Below, one piece after another: positions 34,045 to 41,876 of a DNA stretch of 45,274 nucleotides. Every line of letters begins with the position of its first letter. Position 1 is the stretch's first letter. Both the position numbers and the translations under genes were made by a program. Source of the DNA: Candidatus Poribacteria bacterium (GTDB lineage Bacteria > Poribacteria > WGA-4E > WGA-3G); NCBI GenBank assembly GCA_003635255.1, contig PYJC01000160.1, positions 1 to 45,274 on the forward strand, in the 5' to 3' direction. The notes beneath the pieces are model-generated. The model was given only the letters and a program-made list of their open reading frames with translations, was not told the DNA's origin and made no database searches.

Positions 34045-34278
34045 TTACAGTGGCGAAGGTTCAAAAAACCGCGTATCGGTGTTTCTAAAACCCCTTTTCA
34101 ACTGTTTTTGGCAGCGATAGTCTCCTTCAACTGTAATGCCTAATTCCTCTTGAATCATGAATTGATATCTCTTTAACTGCTGTCGCGCCCGGTGGAGTCG
34201 ACTCTTAATGGTATTCTCGGACACACCTAAATGCGCCCCTATTGTCGTCATTTTTGGTGAAGTTGAAAGAAAAAACAA
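34045..34278 (-). pseudogene. Remnant of a class B ECF sigma gene
   Basis: Only region 4 survives: IGAHLGVSENTIKSRLHRARQQL followed by KRYQFMIQEELGITVE aligns with residues 155-195 of the three class B sigma factors. Region 2 is missing; homology fades at about 34250. The downstream end is informative. The strand reads TTGAAAAGGGGTTTTAGAA (34083-34101), close to the junction TTGAACGAGGGTTTTGGAATG of the sigma-DnaN gene, but the ATG is lost and the frame ends after 19 unrelated residues. It is a broken copy that kept the junction and lost the partner. GGCAGCATAATTTT near 34335-34348 may be a decayed promoter -35 block. Confidence 0.7.
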
Positions 34279-34389
34279 ACTCGCAGAATATTAATGTTAG
34301 GTTTCAAGACGATACGGCACTGTCTTTGGACAAGGCAGCATAATTTTACAATATTGCCCAAGCTTTAGAATTTCCTAATGTATTCAGAC

Positions 34390-35340
34390 TTATAGAATTG
34401 TCAATTCATCTTCTTCACCACTCTCTTCTAAGACAACCCCTAATTCCTTCGCGACCGCACCGAATGCCTCGGATTGTGGTGATTCTGAATGTCCAGCGAC
34501 AATCGGCACGCCGATGTCACCCGCAGTACAGACCTCAGCATCAAGCGGAATCTGCCCCAAGAACGCAACACCGAATCGTTCGCTGATGTTTCTACCACCA
34601 TTTGCCCTAAAGATCTCTGTCTTTCCATTGCAGTGCGGACAGAGGAAATAACTCATGTTTTCAATAATACCGAGAATAGGGACACCGAGGCGTTCAAACA
34701 TCGCAACACCGCGTCGAACATCGGCGAGCGCGACATCTTGAGGGGTCGTAACAATGAGTGCACCGGTGAGCGGAAGTGCTTGCGTTAGAGAGAGTGCGAC
34801 ATCACCCGTCCCCGGCGGGAGATCAATGATCAGATAATCGAGTTCACCCCAGTCTACATCACCGAGAAGTTGGCGGATGGCAAGGTGTAACATCGGTCCC
34901 CGCCAGATCATCGCTTGCTCTTCCGGTGCCATAAATCCAATCGACATGAGCGGAATGTCGTGCCGAACGAGCGGAATAATCTTACGTCCCGGACTCGTCT
35001 TCGGCTGTTCCTGAATACCCATCATCGTCGGGATACTGGGACCGTAGGCATCTGCATCCAGCAAACCGACTGCGCTCCCCGCATTCGCCAAGGAGATCGC
35101 GAGGTTGGTGGCGACAGTAGATTTTCCTACGCCGCCCTTTCCACTGGCAACCGCAATTTTATATTTAATATTTGGTAACGTTATATTCTGTTGTTGCTGC
35201 TGTGGCTGTGGTGTCGGTTGTCGAGGTTGTCGCCCAGAAATTTGTGAACCGCTGATAACTTGAAGTTCGGGATGTCCCTTCGCTGCAGAACTGGGCTGAG
35301 ATTTTGGCTTCTCTTTCTCGCCTTTTTTTATAAATCGCAT
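34390..35340 (-). CDS. mrp: Mrp/NBP35-family P-loop ATPase, iron-sulfur carrier
   Basis: This 316-residue protein is read from the ATG at 35340, with AGGAG 7 bases upstream; an in-frame extension to 35409 has no ribosome site. The Walker A variant GKGGVGKST, the switch DADAYGPSIP, IIDLPPGTGD and the C-terminal CPHC pair that holds the bridging Fe-S cluster are all present. Mrp proteins assemble or transfer Fe-S clusters in the cytoplasm. The usual N-terminal MIP18 (DUF59) domain is absent. In its place is a Lys/Pro/Gln-rich tail of about 60 residues, including a Gln run. It lies between two sigma-wHTH paralogs but has no obvious functional link to them. Confidence 0.9.
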   Translation of the reverse strand: MRFIKKGEKEKPKSQPSSAAKGHPELQVISGSQISGRQPRQPTPQPQQQQQNITLPNIKYKIAVASGKGGVGKSTVATNLAISLANAGSAVGLLDADAYGPSIPTMMGIQEQPKTSPGRKIIPLVRHDIPLMSIGFMAPEEQAMIWRGPMLHLAIRQLLGDVDWGELDYLIIDLPPGTGDVALSLTQALPLTGALIVTTPQDVALADVRRGVAMFERLGVPILGIIENMSYFLCPHCNGKTEIFRANGGRNISERFGVAFLGQIPLDAEVCTAGDIGVPIVAGHSESPQSEAFGAVAKELGVVLEESGEEDELTIL

Positions 35341-35409
35341 ATCTATTCTCCTAATTGATTCGATTTTATTCGCGGGGTTACAAAACTCTCCAGCGGTTGG
35401 ATTGCCCAA

Positions 35410-35641
35410 CTAAACTTTGGACAATTGTAGCATAGGCTGTTAGCCTGTGGTTCTATAACATTTGCTGTTGGATTGCTGTGTCACCGATCTGCAGCTTCCC
35501 CTTATTTTTTAAGTTCTGGAGTGTGCGAAACTCATGGAAAAATCCTACGACTACAGGGCCACAGGAGACCAACAGTTTCCTATGCTACAAAAGAGTATCC
35601 GATTAGAACCTTTGACCATCCTAAAATTGTCCAAACTTTAG
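35410..35641. repeat. Nested palindromic element between mrp and sigma-wHTH 2
   Basis: The outer ends CTAAACTTTGGACAATT (35410-35426) and AATTGTCCAAACTTTAG (35625-35641) are inverted with one mismatch. Inside are TTGTAGCATAGG (35425-35436) with CCTATGCTACAA (35579-35590), and CCTGTGG (35444-35450) with CCACAGG (35559-35565). A small AGGCT-GTT-AGCCT hairpin is also present. There is no coding capacity. It is a MITE-like or composite element filling the 317-bp gap. Confidence 0.5.
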
Positions 35642-35657
35642 TAAGATTAGGCCAAGC

Positions 35658-36851
35658 TTAATTTTCAGGTTTGATATGTCCGAGATGGACGATTGTCATA
35701 CTCACGAAGTTCAGGAAAAAGGAGACAGCATCGTTTTTAGGTTCGATTCGGTTGTCTTCTGTGCGCGCCACTAATGTCGCGTCCATTAACGTCTCTATGG
35801 CTTTCTCTACCTCCCTTTCTGGAAGACCACACCCATCTGCCAAATCCGAGACCGATCTCTTTCCCTCTACCAACTGTCTCAAGACAGCGATGACGTTAGC
35901 GTTTGTGAAGAGACTCGCAAGATTCACGATGTCGGCATCCGGTGCTTTAGATAGAAAGTTATCAATGTTATCCGCCCAAAATGCAACGCGGCTCGTCATA
36001 TTTCCCGGAGAGGTGCGGTACCCACCTACATAGCCCCATGAGATTGGTCTCTCAGCATCATAGGGGACACGGCGTAAAGTCTCAAGTGCCTCGCTTCTTC
36101 GGGACGCAAGAAAAGCATCCGATTCAGCAGCGATCACCTTAATTTGCTGTTGCAGATCAGCAATCTGGCGTTGCGTTTCTTCCGCGTTTGCTTCGATCTT
36201 GGATTCATCTCTCACTTCTTTTGTCATACTAATTTCTCCTTTCAACTGGTTTTGGGAACGGGGGCCCGCCTCGATTGTAATGTCTAACGTCTCTTGAATC
36301 ATGAATTCGTACTTCTTTAACCGTTGTTGCGCACGCCGGAGCCGACTCTTAATCGTATTTTCTGATACGCCTAAAAACTCGCCTATTTCTGAAGATGACA
36401 TCTCTTCAAAGTAGTGAAGCGTGATAACTTCTCGGTCGCTTTCCTTCAACTTCGCAAGGAGTTTTTGAACGAGATCACGCTGTGCCTCAGCAGTGGCCTC
36501 TTCGTGTTCCGCAGCGACATATTGCGAGTACGCCTCTGTCTCTATCTCTGACATGTCGATCTCTTCCAGCGGCTCGATTTGTAGCCTGTTTTTACGGAGC
36601 CATGCGATACAGCGTCGATTCACAATCACATAAAGCCACTTTGGAAACAGTTTCGGGTCTTCTAAGGTTTCCAATCGCTGGTAGACTTGCAAGAAAGTCT
36701 CTTGTACAATATCTTCAGCGATCTGAAAATCATCAATGTTTCGTAATGCCTGCGCGTGGACCTGCTTCTCGTACTTTCTGATCAAACTCGCAAAAGCATC
36801 CTCATCGCCTGCAAGGATACGTTGGATCAATACAACATCTTCGTTTTTCAC
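35658..36851 (-). CDS. ECF sigma factor fused to coiled-coil/winged-helix module, copy 2
   Basis: This 397-residue class B fusion starts at GTG 36851, preceded by GGAG and lining up with the starts of its relatives. An upstream in-frame ATG at 36881 has no site. Region 2 spans about 8-90 (AEDIVQETFLQVYQRL) and region 4 about 128-186 (GEFLGVSENTIKSRLRRAQQRL). The linker NQLKGEIS leads to Met209. The C-terminal module is clearly paralogous to that of 32663-33862: coiled coil about 215-250, then an ArsR-like winged helix (LASLFTNANVIAVLRQL, SVSDLADGCGLPEREVEKAIETLMDATLV). AAAGGAG lies 8 bases before Met209. The gene has its own ECF-type promoter about 42 bases upstream. The target of the winged helix is unknown. 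Confidence 0.85.
   Translation of the reverse strand: MKNEDVVLIQRILAGDEDAFASLIRKYEKQVHAQALRNIDDFQIAEDIVQETFLQVYQRLETLEDPKLFPKWLYVIVNRRCIAWLRKNRLQIEPLEEIDMSEIETEAYSQYVAAEHEEATAEAQRDLVQKLLAKLKESDREVITLHYFEEMSSSEIGEFLGVSENTIKSRLRRAQQRLKKYEFMIQETLDITIEAGPRSQNQLKGEISMTKEVRDESKIEANAEETQRQIADLQQQIKVIAAESDAFLASRRSEALETLRRVPYDAERPISWGYVGGYRTSPGNMTSRVAFWADNIDNFLSKAPDADIVNLASLFTNANVIAVLRQLVEGKRSVSDLADGCGLPEREVEKAIETLMDATLVARTEDNRIEPKNDAVSFFLNFVSMTIVHLGHIKPEN
36225..36242 (-). promoter_or_regulatory. Internal ribosome site and ATG at the sigma-wHTH junction, copy 2
   Basis: AAAGGAG (36236-36242) lies 8 bases before the junction Met codon (36225-36227), the same spacing as in copy 1. A free product would be 35658-36227. 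Confidence 0.7.
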
Positions 36852-36892
36852 CAAAAGACTCCAGCGTGCATTTTTGTTCACTTATAATTAAA

Positions 36893-36924
36893 GACGCGAG
36901 TTATCGCAAAAGAGGTGCATAATT
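36893..36924 (-). promoter_or_regulatory. ECF-type promoter, copy 4 (sigma-wHTH 2)
   Basis: The minus strand reads AATTATGCACCTCTTTT, a spacer, then CGCGTCTTTAATTATA, with 17 bases between TGCACC and CGTC. It lies about 42 bases before the GTG at 36851. Confidence 0.65.
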
Positions 36925-36948
36925 TGGGAAGGTGGTCAAGGGGGGTCC

Positions 36949-37773
36949 CTACTTTTTATTTTCGGTTTCACTGTAATCTAAAAATTCATTAGGGATCTGT
37001 GAACTGGGATAGTCTTTGTTTTTCTCTCGATTCAAAATGGGTTCGAGGATTTCGTGGTTCCAATAGTCTGGAATGGTGTTTGGGCGGACGATCCATACAA
37101 GGAGCATTGTACGTCGTTTGTCCGTATCGTTTTTTCGGACGGAATGCAGAAGACGTGCATCTCGCATCACTAATGAACCTGCTTTGACGCAAACATCCAC
37201 CTGATCCGGATGGTCACTGAACATCACAGAATATTTCTCCTTAGATTCTGATCCGGGTTGATGGACATCACCGAGTTCGCTTCCATAGAGAAGTTTATCA
37301 TGCAAATCAATGCGCCTGTAATGTGTGCCCGGAATAACCTTTAAACAGCCGTTTTCTGGTGTTGTATCGGTGAGGTAATACTTCATAAAGATATGTTGGG
37401 GCCAAGGCGCGCAACTGATTGGATCGTTCCAATAGTAACAATCTTGATGCCAATAGAGTGGCGGTGCTCCTGGATCTTTCGTCAGAATCGTGATGCCTCT
37501 GGCGACTGGGAAATCGCCAAACCCCATTTCTTCTAAGGCATTGAGGGTAGGTTGCCATTCTAATAATTTCTGAACAAGCGTATTGTCTTTGCTTGTAACT
37601 TGTAGATGATGCCCATGGTATCTGGTGGCTTCTGGTTGCGTATAGTTCGCGAGAAGTTGTTCTGATTCGTCTCGAAGTTCCTGCAAGAATGCATCTGTGA
37701 GAATGTTGTCGATGATGCAGAAACCATCGCGAATCATTTGCTCGCGTTTTTGTAAAGCGACTTCAGGGGACAT
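36949..37773 (-). CDS. Phytanoyl-CoA dioxygenase (PhyH) family protein 3
   Basis: This 274-residue Fe(II)/2-oxoglutarate oxygenase has GGAG 7 bases before its ATG. The iron ligands are H109 and D111 (YWHQDCYYW) and H210 (RLLHSVRKN), followed by Arg220/221 for 2-oxoglutarate. The segment ENGCLKVIPGTHYRR is the family's double-stranded-helix core. It is a different subgroup from the other two PhyH proteins, with an early FCIIDNILTDAFLQEL start. It is downstream of the sigma-wHTH promoter region but on the same strand as the S9 peptidase, with a 391-bp gap between them, so it is probably a separate unit. The substrate is unknown. Confidence 0.87.
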   Translation of the reverse strand: MSPEVALQKREQMIRDGFCIIDNILTDAFLQELRDESEQLLANYTQPEATRYHGHHLQVTSKDNTLVQKLLEWQPTLNALEEMGFGDFPVARGITILTKDPGAPPLYWHQDCYYWNDPISCAPWPQHIFMKYYLTDTTPENGCLKVIPGTHYRRIDLHDKLLYGSELGDVHQPGSESKEKYSVMFSDHPDQVDVCVKAGSLVMRDARLLHSVRKNDTDKRRTMLLVWIVRPNTIPDYWNHEILEPILNREKNKDYPSSQIPNEFLDYSETENKK

Positions 37774-37950
37774 TAAAGTTCTCCATATAGGTTTATTTAT
37801 ACCTAACCCAAGTTGCTACTAACGGATTTTGAGCATTTCAACACAGTTTTTCAGACACTTTTCCCACCGCAGAGGGGTGAAATGTCTATTGTTTTCTGAT
37901 GATCCAAACTACCGGCAACACACTATATGATTTCGCTGCCCACGATGTGT

Positions 37951-38149
37951 TTACGTCTTCGCAGAATTCCTAACTGGGCAGGATTTCAATTCAATGCCTG
38001 CGCGGAATTTCTCAATAAATGCCTGTTCGTGCTGGCTCAATCCCTGTTCCGCTTCTTCCCTACGGCTCTCCAACTCATTAGATAGGTTGAATTGTGCTCT
38101 TACAGAGTTTAACAATTTTTGGAATTCTTGTGATTTTTTTCGTTTTCAT
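37951..38149 (-). pseudogene. Small coiled-coil gene with a probable A-run frameshift
   Basis: An ATG at 38149, 15 bases after the S9 peptidase stop, begins MKTKK but meets a run of seven A (38134-38140 on the minus strand) and soon stops. One base out of frame, an open frame continues to 37951 and encodes SQEFQKLLNSVRAQF, SNELESRREEAEQGL and SQHEQAFIEKFRAG. This is a protein-like, charged, helical sequence of about 60 residues. Joining the frames at the A-run gives a 65-residue protein. It may be a sequencing error, real decay or slippage. I do not recognise the family. Confidence 0.4.
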
Positions 38150-38164
38150 ATAGAAATCGCACTC

Positions 38165-40432
38165 TCATTGCTGCTCCCTTTGCAACTCAGGATCGCCTTC
38201 TGGAGATTCAGACAAATACTCATCAAACCAAGTAAGTACCCGCTGCCAATAGTCAACCACATTCGGATAACGTCCCTGTTGCGGTGTATGCCCTTCATCC
38301 TCATATCTCGCCAAAACTGCTTTTTTCCCGAGTCTACGTAAGCCTGAGAACATTTCTCCTGCCTGCGGGACAGCAGCGTCGTCTAATGCGCCAACAATCA
38401 ATAATAAGGGTGTTTCCACCTTGTCGAGGAAAAAGATGGGGGAGTTTTCAATATATCGTTCTCGGAATTCCCAAAGGGAACCCCCCATTTTGCCCTGACT
38501 CCTTTCCGCCCAAGTAATCCAAGGGCTATCTCCGCCTTCTGTTAAATATCCGTAGAAACTAATCAAATCGCTAATCGGTGCACTACTGACAGCAGCCGCA
38601 AATCGAGACGTTTGGGTAATCAATGCATTGACACAGTATCCTCCGTAACTGTGCCCCATCACCCCTAAACGTTTGGCATCAGCAATTCCTATGTCAACTA
38701 CTGCATCTATACCAGAGAGAACACACTCGGTTAATTCCTGAATCGGTGCGTTGGTTTGCATAGGCATATCTGGAAGAAAAACAACGTAACCTTGCTTCGT
38801 GAGCAGAAAATTATGTCCCGTACCATCTGTTCCGAAATCGTTGCCCCTGTGTGATAGAAAAGAACCCCCATAAACCTGTGTGATTAACGGGTAACTCCGT
38901 CCTTCAACATAGTCTGCGGGGAACAACAATGCGCCCCTTAACTGTTTTCCAACGGGAGTCTGCCAAGTAATACTCTGAGAAGTACCGAGAGGTGCCTTTT
39001 CAATGCCGGAATTTAGGCGGGTAAGTTGTCTTGGGTTTTGAAAGTCAGCATCCGCTATCCACACCTCGGACGGATGGCTTATATCTTCAACACTATAAAA
39101 AATATCGCCCGTCTGAGGTGCAACATCCATATTTCCCTTCCTATTATACACCCGCGTTTCTTCAACCAACCTTGTGATTTTCCGAGTTTTCAGGTTGATG
39201 CGATGAAACCCATGTTCTGTCCCCCTCAATGTCTGAACGGACACCGACTCAGTATTGTCTGGTGACCAGACGGTATCTGCTTCAGCCTGTCGAACAAGCC
39301 GAACAACACGTCCGTCAAATCCATCTGTTAGTTTTTCAATGGCTCGACTGGCGACCTCAATGCGCCAAAGATGCCCTCGGGCAATACAGAACAAGTGTTG
39401 GCTATCTGTACTCCATAAAGGCGGGTGTGAACTGTTTGCCAGTTCGATATCGGTACGCTGCGTGAGATTTACTTGGCTACCGTCAGTTGTCGAAATCAGA
39501 AAAAGCTCCGATTTTGATGCTTCGATTGAAAGGGGATACCCCTCTGTTATATAAGCAATATAGCGACCATCTGGAGACCAACTAAATAAAAGTCCATGGG
39601 ACTTCAGTGAATCCGCAATCAACTTTGGCGGAATGCCATCAAGCGGAAAAAGATAAAACTCGTACATTCCTTGAGCGTTTTCTAATTTCTCAAATCCCCG
39701 AAAGTTCACAACCCCGACAGTTGTACTATCAGGTGAAAGACGAAGACCAAATGGATGGAATTCTCGCGCTAACGTCTGGACTTCCCCCGTTGCGACTGTT
39801 ATCACGCCTACATCTGAGCGAAACCAATGTCCCCACGAGGGCCACCATAGTTCAGATTCACCTTCGGGATTTTCTTTGTTTACAGGTGTTTCCTCAGGAG
39901 CACAACTCGTAAAGACTGTAACAGATACCGCTTCTTTGTCTGGCAGTGTTTCTTCGATCACCTCTGTTTCCGGTTGCAGCTTGACAACGATACGCGTTCC
40001 ATCAGGTGTCCAGAGCGGCGGTGGACCGCTCTGCAAAAACGGTCGAATTGTGACCTCACTCGCGAGTCGCGGCTCATTTTCACCCCTTTCCCATACCCAT
40101 AGCTGTGCCTTCCCATGCTTATCCGAATAAAAAGCCAGTTTCTCTCCATCTGGGGACCATGCAGGTCTATAACTTGTCCCCCAATTCGGTGTGAGATTTC
40201 GTGATTCTCCGTTCTTAACAGTAGCAAGCCAAATTTCACTTCCTTCAAACTGCTGGTTCAAACCTGATGGTAGGAAACGTTCAGATATTCTCTTTGCTTG
40301 ATGTCTACGATAACTCTGGACAGCAACAGCAAGCTGCCTGCCATCAGGCGAAACAGCAATTGAATGAGAATTAGAGAGAAGTTCCAGGCAAAGAATATCA
40401 TTAATACTTTCCAGTATATCGGTACGCTTCAT
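38165..40432 (-). CDS. S9-family prolyl oligopeptidase-like serine peptidase
   Basis: This 755-residue protein is read from the ATG at 40432, with AAGGA upstream; a TTG at 40453 is also in frame. The N-terminal two thirds form a PD40-type propeller (IAVSPDGRQLAV, AWSPDGEKLAF, SWSPDGRYIAY). The C-terminal alpha/beta-hydrolase carries GHSYGG (Ser595), an Asp in GALDDAAVP (about 684) and His715 (DEGHTP). It belongs to the acylaminoacyl-peptidase/DPP-like S9C group. No signal peptide is seen, so it is probably cytoplasmic and cleaves short peptides. A permease fragment ends 31 bases before its start. Confidence 0.88.
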   Translation of the reverse strand: MKRTDILESINDILCLELLSNSHSIAVSPDGRQLAVAVQSYRRHQAKRISERFLPSGLNQQFEGSEIWLATVKNGESRNLTPNWGTSYRPAWSPDGEKLAFYSDKHGKAQLWVWERGENEPRLASEVTIRPFLQSGPPPLWTPDGTRIVVKLQPETEVIEETLPDKEAVSVTVFTSCAPEETPVNKENPEGESELWWPSWGHWFRSDVGVITVATGEVQTLAREFHPFGLRLSPDSTTVGVVNFRGFEKLENAQGMYEFYLFPLDGIPPKLIADSLKSHGLLFSWSPDGRYIAYITEGYPLSIEASKSELFLISTTDGSQVNLTQRTDIELANSSHPPLWSTDSQHLFCIARGHLWRIEVASRAIEKLTDGFDGRVVRLVRQAEADTVWSPDNTESVSVQTLRGTEHGFHRINLKTRKITRLVEETRVYNRKGNMDVAPQTGDIFYSVEDISHPSEVWIADADFQNPRQLTRLNSGIEKAPLGTSQSITWQTPVGKQLRGALLFPADYVEGRSYPLITQVYGGSFLSHRGNDFGTDGTGHNFLLTKQGYVVFLPDMPMQTNAPIQELTECVLSGIDAVVDIGIADAKRLGVMGHSYGGYCVNALITQTSRFAAAVSSAPISDLISFYGYLTEGGDSPWITWAERSQGKMGGSLWEFRERYIENSPIFFLDKVETPLLLIVGALDDAAVPQAGEMFSGLRRLGKKAVLARYEDEGHTPQQGRYPNVVDYWQRVLTWFDEYLSESPEGDPELQREQQ

Positions 40433-40463
40433 CGTTTTATCCTTGTCGATCAAATCAAATTCT

Positions 40464-40679
40464 CTAACTCGGTGAGAAATCCGTAATATCTGTTAATTCT
40501 GAAATCCCACTTATTTTTTCGAGATCCTCAAGGATAATCGTTTTGGCACCATCGCTGATAGCAACCATTGCGAGCGCCGCTGCGATACCGATCGTAATGC
40601 CGAGCATCGTCAGTAAGGAACGCAATTTGTTCGCGAGCAGTGCTCTGATTGCCACGGCGATGGATGCAATGAAGATCAT
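40464..40679 (-). pseudogene. Truncated MacB/FtsX permease, N-terminal fragment
   Basis: This 71-residue frame (IRALLANKLRSLLTMLGITI, then GIAAALAMVAISDGAK) is the classic first helix and start of a MacB_PCD permease, comparable to residues 10-50 of the intact protein at 10255-11517. It stops after 15 unrelated residues, where the periplasmic domain should begin. There is no continuation in other frames before the S9 gene. It is most likely a decayed gene. Confidence 0.65.
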
Positions 40680-40769
40680 TCGGATTGCCTTGAGGGGTCA
40701 GGTAATAGATATGTCAGTTAACAACCTTTTTGACTAAACCGTTCGGCAGGCATCTATCCAATCTCCCGG

Positions 40770-41876
40770 TTAAGAATCCATAATCATTGGCGTGAGGAGG
40801 CAGATATGTCCTTCGTCGCCACTCGGTTTAACAACAAGAGGTTTCATCGCATTCCTGAACGCCAGCGATACAGATGCCGTTTCAATATGTGAGAGTGTCT
40901 CTATCAGCATCTGCGCATTCAGACCGATACGGACGCTGCCAGTGCCAGACTCGGCTGCTAATGTCTCATGTATTTCGTCCTCTGTCTCAGAGGTCTTCGC
41001 CGAAATCCGAATCTGTTGCGGATTGATTTCTAAACAGACCAGAGCGTTTCTCGGATTTGCGCGTGCAAAAATATCACGCGTTGTATCCATTATAGATGCT
41101 TTCGGCACGACGACATGACCCTCAAAAGATGCTGGAATGACGCTATCATATTCTGGATATTCAGCGTCCACCAGTCGTGTCGTCAGCGTGGTATCCGCGT
41201 CTGCAAAGAGGATTTGGTTCTCAATACGTGAAATCCTTATCTCTGAGGCGTTGGCAAAGGTTCGCTCAATTTCTTTGACTGCTTTGAGTGGGACGATGAA
41301 TCCATCCCCACCTCCAGATAGTTTGAGCGGTTCACAGTGTGTGAGTGCAAGTTGAACTGCATCGGTGGCAACGACTTCGGTTCTGTCTTCAAGAAGGTTA
41401 AAATAGAGCCCGTTTATAAATCGACGATCTTCTTTCGTGTAGGCAGCAAATCCAGTTTTATGGAGGACAGACCGTAGGATCTCTCCATTGATAGCGAATG
41501 CTTCCGTGCCAACAGAAGGTAGCTGTGGGAACTCCTTGTCGGGGAACCCGACGATTTTTCGAGTGCTATCACCACTGGTAATTTCAACTTGATCATCTGT
41601 TGTCGTTGCTAAGTCTATCGGTTTCTCAGCGGGCCACGCCTTAACAATATCCACCAATTTTTCAGCGGAGACAAGGATTGTACCTTCTGCTTTCACTGTT
41701 CCATCAACCTTCATTCTGATGCCGATTTCCGCATCCGTTGCCATACACTCAATCGTACTCCCTTCCGCTTGGATGAGAACATTTGAGAGAATATGCGCGG
41801 TGTCCTGACGATTCGCGACGCTTTCCAGCACTTGTAAGGATGCCAAAAGATCGTCTTTTTCAAAAGTTAATTTCAT
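40770..41876 (-). CDS. dnaN: Possible free beta clamp from the internal start
   Basis: Translation from Met209 of the fusion would give a normal-length 368-residue DnaN dimer subunit. This ATG is where standalone clamps start, and GAGGG lies 7 bases upstream. If this is the cell's only clamp, essential replication would depend on this internal start or on the fusion itself. Confidence 0.5.
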   Translation of the reverse strand: MKLTFEKDDLLASLQVLESVANRQDTAHILSNVLIQAEGSTIECMATDAEIGIRMKVDGTVKAEGTILVSAEKLVDIVKAWPAEKPIDLATTTDDQVEITSGDSTRKIVGFPDKEFPQLPSVGTEAFAINGEILRSVLHKTGFAAYTKEDRRFINGLYFNLLEDRTEVVATDAVQLALTHCEPLKLSGGGDGFIVPLKAVKEIERTFANASEIRISRIENQILFADADTTLTTRLVDAEYPEYDSVIPASFEGHVVVPKASIMDTTRDIFARANPRNALVCLEINPQQIRISAKTSETEDEIHETLAAESGTGSVRIGLNAQMLIETLSHIETASVSLAFRNAMKPLVVKPSGDEGHICLLTPMIMDS

